Part shown: one piece after another, positions 25,252 through 33,351 of the stretch | Numbering within the stretch: position 1 is the stretch's first letter | How the letters are laid out: every line of letters starts with the position of its first letter | Assembly: GCA_934569225.1 (NCBI GenBank) | Contig: CAKTKC010000008.1 | Location: 1-64,000, forward strand | DNA length: 64,000 nt | Source of the DNA: an uncultured Oscillospiraceae bacterium | GTDB lineage: Bacteria > Bacillota > Clostridia > Oscillospirales > Oscillospiraceae | Direction of reading: 5' to 3' | The notes under the pieces: model-generated | Database searches by the model: none | Told to the model about the DNA's origin: nothing | The model's input: only the letters and a program-made list of their open reading frames with translations | Translations under genes and position numbers: made by a program

Positions 25252-26162
25252 AGCGTGCCCTCCGTTCGGTAGGTGGGGTCCAGCTGGGCAAGCTCGTAAT
25301 AGTTGTCGATCTCCATGATGTCCGACTTCCGGCACTGGCGGATTTCCACGGCGTAGCGCTCCTTCCGGAGCACCAGGGGGATGAATTCCCAGAAGTAGTC
25401 TTTTCCGCCGTCCTCCCCATAGACCTGCCGGAAGTCCTCCCGCAGACGGGCGCTGTCCGCTTTCGTCCAGTAGGAAATGCCGTAGTAGTTGTAGCAGAAG
25501 GTGTTGCCCTTTTGATAGTTGATGATGTGACCGCTTTCGTCCATCTGAAAGCTCCAGTCGTCGGTTTCCAGGGAATATGCGCCGAGGATGTTGCTGGCGT
25601 ACTGATATTTGGTGATGATCTGGGGATTGGTGATGTATAAATCCGCTTCGCACAGGTAGCAGCCGTCCAGCTTATCAAGCACGGCCATGACGGAGGAAAT
25701 GTTGTTGGTCTTACTGTAAATGTCGTTGTCCACCAGGGTCAGGAAGGGATATTTTTCCAGAAGCGCGTCAAAGCATTCCTTCCGGTAGCCCCGCACCACG
25801 GTGACGTCCCGGATTCCCACCGCCGTCAGCGCGTCCAGCAGGGTTTCCAGAATGCGCACGCCGTTCACCGTCACCAGAGGCTTGGGACGGTCAGCGGTGG
25901 CAGGCATCATCCGGGAGCCGAACCCGGCGGCGAGAATGATGGCGCGTTTCACCCGGTAAGGCTCCAGCGCAGCCAGACCGGTTTCCGTGACGGCGAGGGC
26001 GTCCCCATTACGGGTAATCCAATTTTCCACCGCCAGCCGCTCCAGACACCGGGAAATCTCCCCGCCGGAGATCGTCAGCGCGTCCGACAGCGCCCGCAGG
26101 GAATATTGCCCCGCCCCGTTCCGCTCCAGGTGGGAAAGTACCTCAAATTCATATCGCGTCAT
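25248..26162 (-). CDS. Winged helix - LicC-like nucleotidyltransferase
   Basis: 304 aa. The N-terminal winged helix is MTRYEFEVLSHLERNGAGQYSLRALSDALTISGGEISRCLERL. A junction TGLAALEPYRVKRAIILAAGFGSRMMP, nearly the same as in the gene at 21910-23670, leads into the nucleotidyltransferase (KPLVTVNGVRILETLLDAL, ~90-108; acidic CEADLYI). There is no kinase domain. The shared junction shows that the two genes are paralogues. First gene of the cluster, behind a minus-strand promoter. Confidence 0.85.
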   Translation of the reverse strand: MTRYEFEVLSHLERNGAGQYSLRALSDALTISGGEISRCLERLAVENWITRNGDALAVTETGLAALEPYRVKRAIILAAGFGSRMMPATADRPKPLVTVNGVRILETLLDALTAVGIRDVTVVRGYRKECFDALLEKYPFLTLVDNDIYSKTNNISSVMAVLDKLDGCYLCEADLYITNPQIITKYQYASNILGAYSLETDDWSFQMDESGHIINYQKGNTFCYNYYGISYWTKADSARLREDFRQVYGEDGGKDYFWEFIPLVLRKERYAVEIRQCRKSDIMEIDNYYELAQLDPTYRTEGTL

Positions 26163-26208
26163 GTTACCGGATCCTTTCTGCCGAAGCGGGCGTTGTTATC
26201 TCCTTCTA

Positions 26209-26237
26209 ACTATACTACATGCCCGGAAGAAAATCAA
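26209..26237 (-). promoter_or_regulatory. Promoter of the LicC/amidohydrolase cluster
   Basis: On the minus strand, TTGATT (26232-26237), a 17-bp spacer and TATAGT (26209-26214). It abuts the upstream terminator hairpin. Confidence 0.65.
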
Positions 26238-26275
26238 CGGCGGCGTCAGAGAGAAGCTTCTCTCCGACGCCGCCG
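26238..26275 (-). terminator. Terminator of the CaCA antiporter gene
   Basis: CGGCGGCGTC and GACGCCGCCG plus an inner GAGAG/CTCTC form a long stem, followed on the minus strand by TTGATTTTCTT. Confidence 0.8.
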
Positions 26276-26290
26276 GTGCGTTATTTTCTT

Positions 26291-27259
26291 TTACAGCCCG
26301 AACTGAATCGCGCAGAAGGCTGCGTAGATGCACAGCAGTACAATGCCCTGCCAGCGGTGGAGCTTCTTGGTGGTCAGCGCCGGAATGGTCAGCAGCGCCA
26401 TGACGACGATCATCAGCGGCATGTCCAGGATCAGGGAAGAATTGATGCCGAAAATGGTCTTGCCCACGGGCACCTCGAAAGGCGCCAGGGTGACGGACAC
26501 GCCGGAAACCAACACCAGGTTAAAGAGGTTCGCGCCGATGATGTTGCCGATGGACAGCGAGCCGTGACCCTTGACCAGAGAAGTGATGGCCGTGACCAGC
26601 TCCGGCAGGCTGGTGCCGAGAGCGACGAAGGTCAGTGCGATGACCGTCTCCGGCACGCCCAGCTCCTTGGCGATGATGGTGCCGTTGTCCACCAGCAGGT
26701 TCGCGCCCACGGCAATCACCGCCGCACCCACGATCAGAAGCAGCAGCTCCTTCCACAGGGGGACGGACGTGCCGTCGTCGTGGGGTTCCTCCTCCTGGGG
26801 AGCGGGGGATTTGATGCCCTGACGGACGGTGACGACCATGTAGTACACGAACATTGCCAGCAGCACAATGCCCAGGGGACGGGTGAATTCGCCCATCCCG
26901 TAGGCGGCGAAGCAGTAGACGGCGGCGGCAATGAAGAAGAAAATGACCGGCTTCTTCATGGACTTCACATCCACCGGACCGGGACGGACGGCCAGGGTGA
27001 TGGCGGCGATGAGGGATGTATTGCAGATGACGGAGCCGATGGCATTGCCGTAGGCCATGGCACCCTGGCCATTCAGTGCGCCGGTGGCGGACACCATCAC
27101 CTCCGGCAATGTGGTGCCGATGGACACCACGGTGGCGCCCACGATGATCTCTGGAATGTGGAACCGACGGGCAAGGCCGGTGGCGCCGTCCACAAACCAG
27201 TCGCCGCCCTTGATGAGCAGCACGAGGCCGACTGCGAACAATAATACGGGTACAAGCAT
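26291..27259 (-). CDS. CaCA family cation antiporter (YrbG-like)
   Basis: 322 aa with ten hydrophobic helices in two inverted halves. The alpha-repeats are GATVVSIGTTLPEVMVS (~42-58) and ALTFVALGTSLPELVTAI (~200-217), diagnostic of Ca2+/cation exchangers. Annotated relatives are called calcium/sodium antiporters. The putative yybP-ykoY leader upstream suggests that the exported ion may be Mn2+. GGAGAATCATC precedes ATG 27259. The leader is separated from the gene by repeat B copy 2. Confidence 0.87.
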   Translation of the reverse strand: MLVPVLLFAVGLVLLIKGGDWFVDGATGLARRFHIPEIIVGATVVSIGTTLPEVMVSATGALNGQGAMAYGNAIGSVICNTSLIAAITLAVRPGPVDVKSMKKPVIFFFIAAAVYCFAAYGMGEFTRPLGIVLLAMFVYYMVVTVRQGIKSPAPQEEEPHDDGTSVPLWKELLLLIVGAAVIAVGANLLVDNGTIIAKELGVPETVIALTFVALGTSLPELVTAITSLVKGHGSLSIGNIIGANLFNLVLVSGVSVTLAPFEVPVGKTIFGINSSLILDMPLMIVVMALLTIPALTTKKLHRWQGIVLLCIYAAFCAIQFGL

Positions 27260-27334
27260 GATGATTCTCCTTTTCCTTATTTGTTTTTTTCCTGAATCAT
27301 AATGGTATATCCAAAGGGTATCGGGGAAGCTCTG

Positions 27335-27502
27335 ATACTATTTCCTGATTAAAATCTTAATTTTAATCAGGAAGGCATCGCCTGACGGCGCTGCCTGTTT
27401 TGTGATTTATAAGGAAAGAAATCACAAAACAAGTCTCATATGAACTCCATGCCCTTCAGGCAATTAAAATCTTTTTTAAAGATTTTAATTGGAGTTCAGT
27501 AT
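27335..27502 (+). repeat. Repeat B, copy 2 (168 bp)
   Basis: Same AT-rich three-hairpin unit as at 17566 and 56471, exactly 168 bp, ends ATAC and GTAT. It lies inside the leader of the CaCA gene, between the riboswitch terminator and the start codon. Confidence 0.92.
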
Positions 27503-27535
27503 GAATCAGAGGTTCCAGAGTTTCCCAACAAAAAA

Positions 27536-27566
27536 ACCTGCCCATATCCGAACGGATATGTCAGGT
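27536..27566 (-). terminator. Riboswitch expression-platform terminator
   Basis: On the minus strand, ACCTGACATATCC, loop GTTC and GGATATGGGCAGGT, then TTTTTTTG. It directly follows the riboswitch aptamer. Confidence 0.8.
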
Positions 27567-27719
27567 CTGAAAAAAGAGACAGATCATGCATAACCGAAAG
27601 GACGGATATACATGAGTCTGGCAAATTAAAGCAAGCCAGGCTTTCGCCGTACTGTTGACTTGCTGCGCGGCTGACGCCGTGCTTGCTACTCCCCCACATG
27701 TTTATTACATTCATTATGT
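27567..27719 (-). promoter_or_regulatory. Putative yybP-ykoY (Mn2+) riboswitch
   Basis: Read on the minus strand, the leader has GGGGGAGTAGC (27687-27697), then GTCAACA, GGCGAAAGCCTGGC and GCCAGACTC (27615 region), followed by a rho-independent terminator. The order GGGGAGTAG...TCAACA...CCTGGC...GCCAGAC matches my recollection of the yybP-ykoY consensus. These aptamers sense Mn2+ and control cation exporters, and the gene behind is a CaCA antiporter. The assignment rests on motif order, not on a covariance search. Confidence 0.68.
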
Positions 27720-27725
27720 AAGAGG

Positions 27726-27753
27726 ATTATACCACGTTTGTCCGGGAAGTCAA
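27726..27753 (-). promoter_or_regulatory. Promoter of the riboswitch-CaCA transcript
   Basis: On the minus strand, TTGACT (27748-27753), a 16-bp spacer and TATAAT (27726-27731). Confidence 0.8.
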
Positions 27754-27905
27754 GACGTCCCGATAAAAACTTTGGAAAAGTTTCCTGTTTGCGGGTTCCG
27801 ATGGGAAAAATCCCAAAATAAGGGAAAAAGTTTGTATTTCGTCTATTTATATCGATATGGTTTGAGCTTTTTACAAAAAATTTGTTAAAAATGACAAATT
27901 CCCTG

Positions 27906-27934
27906 TGGACAAATGGCTTCGGATGAAGTAAAAT
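27906..27934 (+). promoter_or_regulatory. Promoter of the rnf operon
   Basis: TGGACA (27906-27911), a 17-bp spacer and TAAAAT (27929-27934), 53 bp before rnfC. The stretch 27754-27905 is AT-rich with no gene. Confidence 0.65.
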
Positions 27935-27986
27935 AGGCGACGTACAGTGCGGTGTGTGCCGCGAAATTTGAAAGAGGTGAAGTAAT

Positions 27987-29309
27987 ATGGCGTTTTCTTT
28001 TTTCGGCGGGGTTCATCCCAAAGAAAATAAGTGGTATGCCTGCGACAAGGAGACTCAGGTTTTCCCCGAGCCGGATATCGTGGTGATCCCCATGTCCCAG
28101 CATATCGGCGCCCCCTGCAACCCCCTCGTGAAGAAGGGCGACCCGGTGACCGTGGGTCAGAAGATCGGCGATAACCAGGGACTGTGCGTGCCTGTCCACG
28201 CTTCCGTCTCCGGTAAGGTCAAGGCTGTGGAAATGCGCGCCCACACCAGCGGCACTACCGTGATGAGTGTGGTGATTGAAAACGACCACCTGGATACTCT
28301 GTGTGAGGACATCAAGCCCCGCACCCAGGAAGAGGTGGACGCCCTCAGCCCGGAAGAGCTGATCGGCATTATCCGGGAGGGCGGCATCGTCGGTATGGGC
28401 GGCGCGACCTTCCCAACCCACGTCAAGCTCTCCGGCGGCATCGGCAAGGTGGACACCGTCATCATCAACGCGGGCGAGTGCGAGCCTTACATAACGGCTG
28501 ACGACCGGCTGTGCCGGGAGCATCCCGCGGAGCTGATGAAGGGTCTGAAGATCATCATGAAGATCTTCGGCCTGACAGAGGGACACATTGCCATCGAGGA
28601 CAACAAGCCCGAAGCCATTCAGTCGCTGAAGGATCACCAGCTGGACGGCATTGTGCTGGACGTGCTGCCCGCCAAGTACCCCCAGGGCGCTGAAAAGCAG
28701 CTGATCTACGCCGTCACCGGCCGGGAAGTTCCCTCCGGCGGCCTGCCCGCCGCAGTGGGCTGCGCGGTATTCAACGCCGCGACTACCCGCGCCATCCACG
28801 ATGTGGTGTATGACGGTATGCCTCTTATCAAGCGGATCGTCACCGTCTCCGGCGACATCCTCATGGAGCCGAAGAATCTGCTGGTTCCCATCGGCACCAG
28901 CTTCAACGACCTGCTGGACGCCTGCGGCCACTCCGAGAATCCCTACAAGGTTCTCTCCGGCGGCCCCATGATGGGCATTGCGCAGTACGACCTGAACGTT
29001 CCCACCATCAAGGGCGTCAACGCCGTTACCGTGCTGGGCAAGAAGAACAACTTCTTCGTGGAGGAGCCTCACTGCCTGCGCTGCGGCAAGTGCATCGAGG
29101 TCTGCCCCATGCATCTGATGCCCGTTCTCATGTATCAGGCTACCCAGGACGGCGATGTGGACGGAATGAAGTCCGTGAACCTGCTGGACTGCATCGAATG
29201 CGGCTGCTGCGCCTACACCTGCCCCGCCAGCGTGCCTCTGGTGCTGGGCTTCCGTGCCGGCAAGCAGATGATCCGCAACGCTGCCGCCCGGGAAAAGGCC
29301 AAGGCTTAA
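27987..29309 (+). CDS. rnfC: RnfC, electron transport complex subunit
   Basis: 440 aa. A glycine-rich NADH/FMN-binding core (GGIVGMGGATFPTHVKL, ~135; INAGECEPYITADD, ~160) is followed by two ferredoxin-type clusters (CLRCGKCIEVCP ~365, CIECGCCAYTCP ~405). RnfC accepts or gives electrons to NAD(H) on the cytoplasmic face. AAAGAGGTGAAGTA precedes the ATG. It opens the operon rnfCDGEAB, which couples ferredoxin oxidation to NAD+ reduction and Na+ or H+ export. Confidence 0.95.
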   Translation: MAFSFFGGVHPKENKWYACDKETQVFPEPDIVVIPMSQHIGAPCNPLVKKGDPVTVGQKIGDNQGLCVPVHASVSGKVKAVEMRAHTSGTTVMSVVIENDHLDTLCEDIKPRTQEEVDALSPEELIGIIREGGIVGMGGATFPTHVKLSGGIGKVDTVIINAGECEPYITADDRLCREHPAELMKGLKIIMKIFGLTEGHIAIEDNKPEAIQSLKDHQLDGIVLDVLPAKYPQGAEKQLIYAVTGREVPSGGLPAAVGCAVFNAATTRAIHDVVYDGMPLIKRIVTVSGDILMEPKNLLVPIGTSFNDLLDACGHSENPYKVLSGGPMMGIAQYDLNVPTIKGVNAVTVLGKKNNFFVEEPHCLRCGKCIEVCPMHLMPVLMYQATQDGDVDGMKSVNLLDCIECGCCAYTCPASVPLVLGFRAGKQMIRNAAAREKAKA

Positions 29310-29324
29310 GGAGGTGGAGATCAA

Positions 29325-30323
29325 ATGGCACAGATGAAATACTTTTATGAGCTGACGATTTCCAGCTCGCCCCACGCCCATTCCCCCGTCACCACCCAGA
29401 CCATCATGCGGGACGTGCTGATCGCGCTGGTTCCCGCGCTGCTGGGTTCCATCTACTTCTTCGGTTTCCGGGCGCTGCTGGTGACCCTGGTCAGCGCCGC
29501 CGCCTGCGTGTTCTTTGAGTGGGGCTTCTGCAAGATCCGGAAGCTGCACTGCAAGACCTATGACCTGTCCGCCGTCGTTACCGGCGTGCTGCTGGCCTTC
29601 GTCTGCCCCGTGACCATTCCTTACTGGACGATCATTCTGGGCGACTTCTTTGCAATCGTCTTGGTGAAGATGCTCTTCGGTGGCCTGGGCAAGAACATTG
29701 TCAACCCCGCCCTTGCCGGACGTGCCTTTCTGTTCAGCTGGCCGGTCATCATGAGCAACTGGGTCAAGGTCGGCTTTGACAATGCCGCCGGGTTGCTGTC
29801 CACCGCCGACGCCGTCACGGCCGCGACCCCCATGTCCGCCATGCACCAGGGCGCGCTGCCGGAGGAGTCCATTCTCGATATGTTCCTGGGCAATATCGGC
29901 GGCTGCATTGGCGAGACCTCCGCGCTGCTGCTGATCATCGGCTTTATTTACCTGCTGTACCGCAAGGTCATCACCGCCCGGATCCCTCTGGCCTATATCG
30001 GCACCGTGGCGATTCTGGCGTTCCTGTTCCCCCAGGGCAATGACCGCATTGCCTGGATGGCCGCCCAGGTGTTCGGCGGCGGATTGATGCTGGGCGCTAT
30101 CTTCATGGCCACCGACTACGTGACCTCCCCGCTGACCAAGCTGGGGCAGATCGTTTACGGCATCGGCTGCGGCATCATCACCATTCTGATCCGCTACTTC
30201 GGCGGCTACAGCGAGGGCGTGACCTATGCCATCCTGTGCATGAACGCCTGCGCGGTGCTGCTGGATAAGGTCGGCCGTCCCGTGAAGTTCGGCGCACCCA
30301 AGAAGGAGGCGGCAAAGAAATGA
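29325..30323 (+). CDS. rnfD: RnfD, membrane subunit with covalent FMN
   Basis: 332 aa with about nine hydrophobic helices. DAVTAATPMSAM (~165) carries the threonine to which FMN is attached by a phosphoester bond in RnfD/NqrB. AGGAGGTGGAGATCAA precedes the ATG. The stop overlaps the rnfG start (ATGA). Confidence 0.95.
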   Translation: MAQMKYFYELTISSSPHAHSPVTTQTIMRDVLIALVPALLGSIYFFGFRALLVTLVSAAACVFFEWGFCKIRKLHCKTYDLSAVVTGVLLAFVCPVTIPYWTIILGDFFAIVLVKMLFGGLGKNIVNPALAGRAFLFSWPVIMSNWVKVGFDNAAGLLSTADAVTAATPMSAMHQGALPEESILDMFLGNIGGCIGETSALLLIIGFIYLLYRKVITARIPLAYIGTVAILAFLFPQGNDRIAWMAAQVFGGGLMLGAIFMATDYVTSPLTKLGQIVYGIGCGIITILIRYFGGYSEGVTYAILCMNACAVLLDKVGRPVKFGAPKKEAAKK

Positions 30324-30868
30324 AAACCGAATCCACTGTGAAATATGTGCTCCGCATCGCGCTGACCCTGCTTGCCATCACCGCCGTGGTGGCCGTGATC
30401 CTCGCCGCAGTCAACTCCGTTACCGCGCCCCGTATCGCGGCGCAGAACGAGCAGAAGACCCAGACCGCCATTGAGGCCGTGCTTCCCGGCGGCGGTCAGG
30501 AAGTGGCCTTCACCGACGACACCGGCCTGGTCACCGCCGCCTACAAGGGCGTGGGCGGCTGCGCCGTTCAGGTGACGCCTGCCGGCTTCAACGGCGCCGT
30601 CACCATGATGGTCGGCGTGGACAATGACGGCAAGGTCACCGGCATTTCCATCATCTCCCACTCGGAGACCGCCGGCCTCGGCGCTACCGCCGCCGCCGAC
30701 ACGGACGCGGGCAGAGCCTTCCGCGACCAGTTCGTCGGCATGAGCGGCACCGTATCCGTCACCAAGGACGGCGGTGAAGTGGACGCCCTCACCGGCGCCA
30801 CCATCACGTCCCGCGCAGTCTGCACCGGCGTCAACGCCGCGCTGGCCTGCGCCGCCAATCTGGGTTAA
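30320..30868 (+). CDS. rnfG: RnfG, FMN-binding subunit
   Basis: 182 aa. One N-terminal membrane anchor (~10-32) precedes an extracytoplasmic FMN-binding domain with the LTGATITSRAV flavinylation motif (~158-163). Covalent FMN addition needs ApbE, which is not in this window. Confidence 0.94.
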   Translation: MKTESTVKYVLRIALTLLAITAVVAVILAAVNSVTAPRIAAQNEQKTQTAIEAVLPGGGQEVAFTDDTGLVTAAYKGVGGCAVQVTPAGFNGAVTMMVGVDNDGKVTGISIISHSETAGLGATAAADTDAGRAFRDQFVGMSGTVSVTKDGGEVDALTGATITSRAVCTGVNAALACAANLG

Positions 30869-30880
30869 GGAGGCTGCGTC

Positions 30881-31525
30881 ATGGATTTCAAAAAGCAATT
30901 TAAGGAAGGCCTGCTGACCAAGAACCCGGTTCTGGTGCAGCTGCTGGGTATGTGCTCCACCCTGGCCATCACCACCAGCCTGTTCAACGGCATCGGCATG
31001 GGTCTGGCCGTCACCGTCATTCTCATCTGCTCCAACATTCTGATCTCCGCTCTGCGGAAGGTCATCCCTAACCAGATCCGCATTGCGGCCTACATCACCA
31101 TCGTCGCGGGCTTCGTCACCGTGGTCGATCTGTCCATTCAGGCGTTTCTGCCTGCACTGTCCCAGAGCCTGGGCGTGTTCATCCCGCTGATCGTCGTCAA
31201 CTGTATCGTCCTCGGCCGGGCGGAGGCGTTTGCCTCCAAGAACGGCGTCCTGGCCTCCGCCGTGGACGGCCTTTGTCAGGGCATCGGCTATACGCTGGCG
31301 CTGATCACCGTCTGCGTCATCCGGGAGCTGCTGGGCAGCGGCACCTTCGGCGGCGGCATCCTCAACGGCGGCGAGGGCATCCGCATCATCCCCGCCCCGT
31401 ACCCCGCCATGCAGATGGTCATGCCTGTGGGCGGCTTCCTGGTGCTGGGCTGCGTCATCGCCGGTTCCCAGTGGCTTGTAAAGCATCTGGAAATGAAGAA
31501 TAAGAAGAAGGAGGCGGCGAAATAA
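30881..31525 (+). CDS. rnfE: RnfE, membrane subunit
   Basis: 214 aa with six membrane helices. LLGMCSTLAITTSLFNGIGMGLAVTVILICSN and VVNCIVLGRAEAFASKNGVLASAVDGL are RnfE/NqrD-typical. It forms the symmetric pair with RnfA around the membrane [2Fe-2S] centre. The stop overlaps the rnfA start (TAATG). Confidence 0.94.
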   Translation: MDFKKQFKEGLLTKNPVLVQLLGMCSTLAITTSLFNGIGMGLAVTVILICSNILISALRKVIPNQIRIAAYITIVAGFVTVVDLSIQAFLPALSQSLGVFIPLIVVNCIVLGRAEAFASKNGVLASAVDGLCQGIGYTLALITVCVIRELLGSGTFGGGILNGGEGIRIIPAPYPAMQMVMPVGGFLVLGCVIAGSQWLVKHLEMKNKKKEAAK

Positions 31526-32103
31526 TGCAAGCGATTCTCGGTATTATTCTCAGCGCCATTCTCAGTGAGAACTTCATTCTGGTCAAGTTCTACGGCATCT
31601 GCCCCTTCATGGGCGTCTCCAAGAAGATCGACACCGCTCTGGGCATGGGCATGGCTGTTACCTTCGTTATGGCGATCGCCTCTGCCGCCTGCTACGCGGT
31701 CAACGTGCTGCTGGTGAAGCTGGGACTGGACTACATGCAGACCGTCGCCTTCATTCTGGTCATTGCTGCCATCGTGCAGGTGGTGGAGATGTTCCTGAAG
31801 AAGAGCGTTCCCGCGCTGTACAAGGCGTTGGGCGTGTATCTGCCCCTGATCACCACCAACTGTGCCGTTCTGGGCGTGGTGCTGGTCAACGTGCAGAAGG
31901 GCTACAACTTCCTGCTCAGCGTGGTCAACGGCGCTGCCGGCGGCCTGGGCTTCACCGTGGCCATCGTGCTGTTCGCTTCCGTCCGGGAGCGGGTGAACCG
32001 TGCCGACTGCCCCGCGTGCTTCAAGGGCTTCCCCATCGCGCTGATTTCCGCCGGACTGCTGGCGCTTGCCTTCATGGGCTTCTCCGGCCTGAAGGTTTTC
32101 TAA
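31525..32103 (+). CDS. rnfA: RnfA, membrane subunit
   Basis: 192 aa with six membrane helices in the opposite topology to RnfE. ILSENFILVKFYGICPFMGVSKK and CAVLGV carry the cysteines that, with those of RnfE, bind the intramembrane cluster. Confidence 0.94.
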   Translation: MQAILGIILSAILSENFILVKFYGICPFMGVSKKIDTALGMGMAVTFVMAIASAACYAVNVLLVKLGLDYMQTVAFILVIAAIVQVVEMFLKKSVPALYKALGVYLPLITTNCAVLGVVLVNVQKGYNFLLSVVNGAAGGLGFTVAIVLFASVRERVNRADCPACFKGFPIALISAGLLALAFMGFSGLKVF

Positions 32104-32116
32104 GGAGGGCGAAGAT

Positions 32117-32977
32117 ATGGAAATTGTGATTGCGATTGCGATTCTCGGCGGTCTGGGACTGGTGTTCGGCCTGGTGCTGGCTGCTGCGTCCAAGATTTTC
32201 TATGTGGAATCCGACCCCCGGCTGGATCAGCTGAATGAGTGCCTCCCCGGCGCCAACTGCGGCGGCTGCGGCTATGCCGGCTGCGGCGCTTACGCCGAAG
32301 CTGTCCTCAAGGGCGAAGCGCCCATCGGGAAGTGCGCCTCCGGCGGCAACGAAGCGGCGCAGGCCATGGCGGCCATCATGGGCGTCAAGGCGGAAGCCGT
32401 TACCCGTAAGGTCGCGCTGGTGTGCTGCTCCGGCGAGAAGATCTACGACGCGGACGGCAATCTGACCAAGGGCGCCAAGATCAAGGGTAACTACGAGGGC
32501 CTGAAGGACTGCCTGGCCGCCTCCAAGATCGGCGGCAACGGCCCTGTGTCCTGCAAGTTCGGCTGTCTGGGCTACGGCACCTGCGTCAAGGCGTGTAAAT
32601 ACGGCGCGATGAAGGTCGTTAACGGCGTTGCCAAGGTGGACGAAGACCTGTGCGTCGGCTGCATGGCCTGTGCCAATGTTTGCCCCCGCCATCTGATCGT
32701 CCCCGTGGAGCCTGACCGGAACGTGGTCATCGCCTGTGCGTCTCTTGCCAAGGGCGCTGTCACCACCCGCGGCTGCACCGTGGGCTGCATCGGCTGCGGC
32801 CTGTGCAAGAAGATCTGCCCCAAGGACGCCATCACCGTGGAAAAGAATCTGGCGCGTATCGACTACACCAAGTGCGACAACTGCGGCCTGTGCGCCACGG
32901 TCTGCCCCAAGAAGCTCATCAAGGACTCCAACGTGGAGAACCTCGGCGAGCCGAAGCCTGTTGTACAGCAGGCGTAA
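32117..32977 (+). CDS. rnfB: RnfB, multi-cluster ferredoxin-type subunit
   Basis: 286 aa. An N-terminal anchor (1-25) leads to the Fe-S domain ECLPGANCGGCGYAGC (~41-56), a linking cluster segment (CKFGCLGYGTCVKAC ~145) and ferredoxin pairs (CVGCMACANVCP, CIGCGLCKKICP, CDNCGLCATVCP). RnfB receives electrons from reduced ferredoxin. It ends the operon. Confidence 0.95.
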   Translation: MEIVIAIAILGGLGLVFGLVLAAASKIFYVESDPRLDQLNECLPGANCGGCGYAGCGAYAEAVLKGEAPIGKCASGGNEAAQAMAAIMGVKAEAVTRKVALVCCSGEKIYDADGNLTKGAKIKGNYEGLKDCLAASKIGGNGPVSCKFGCLGYGTCVKACKYGAMKVVNGVAKVDEDLCVGCMACANVCPRHLIVPVEPDRNVVIACASLAKGAVTTRGCTVGCIGCGLCKKICPKDAITVEKNLARIDYTKCDNCGLCATVCPKKLIKDSNVENLGEPKPVVQQA

Positions 32978-33351
32978 CCCCTCAACAAATTGCGCGGCAG
33001 ACCTCCATGGGGGTCTGCCGCAAGCTTTATGGGAGCGGGCAGTGCCCGGTGCTTGCGGCACGGCTGAGCCGCGTGGACGGCGACGGGAAAGCCGCTTCCC
33101 CGAATGAGCAGGTACATTTGCGAATATAATAGAACAGGCCGGTTTCACGGAATTCAGCCCCCCTTTGGCGCTCAAAAGTGCGATTCTGCCAGTTTCTACC
33201 GCCGGTAGAGTGGGGGATTCTACTGCGGGTAGGAAAGATACGGCCGTTTTCTTCCCGTGGGGCGTGGCGTTTTTCTGCAAACATATGTTACAATTATCAC
33301 AAGAATCGGGAAATACCGTTTCCTCTTATCATTTTCAGGAGTGTGAGCCTC
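32978..33351. other. Intergenic region between rnfB and degV
   Basis: It opens with the rnf terminator. The remaining ~330 bases show short GC-rich dyads and an AT-rich end before degV, but no gene or recognisable RNA. Confidence 0.5.
32994..33021 (+). terminator. Terminator of the rnf operon
   Basis: GCGGCAGACC (32994-33003) and GGTCTGCCGC (33012-33021) form a perfect 10-bp stem 16 bp after the rnfB stop; a weak T-tract (AAGCTTT) follows. Confidence 0.65.

Noticed and set aside
27885..33280. Several long minus-strand frames opposite the rnf operon
   Set aside because: All are rich in His, Gln, Gly and Asp without any domain, and each mirrors a clear rnf gene.
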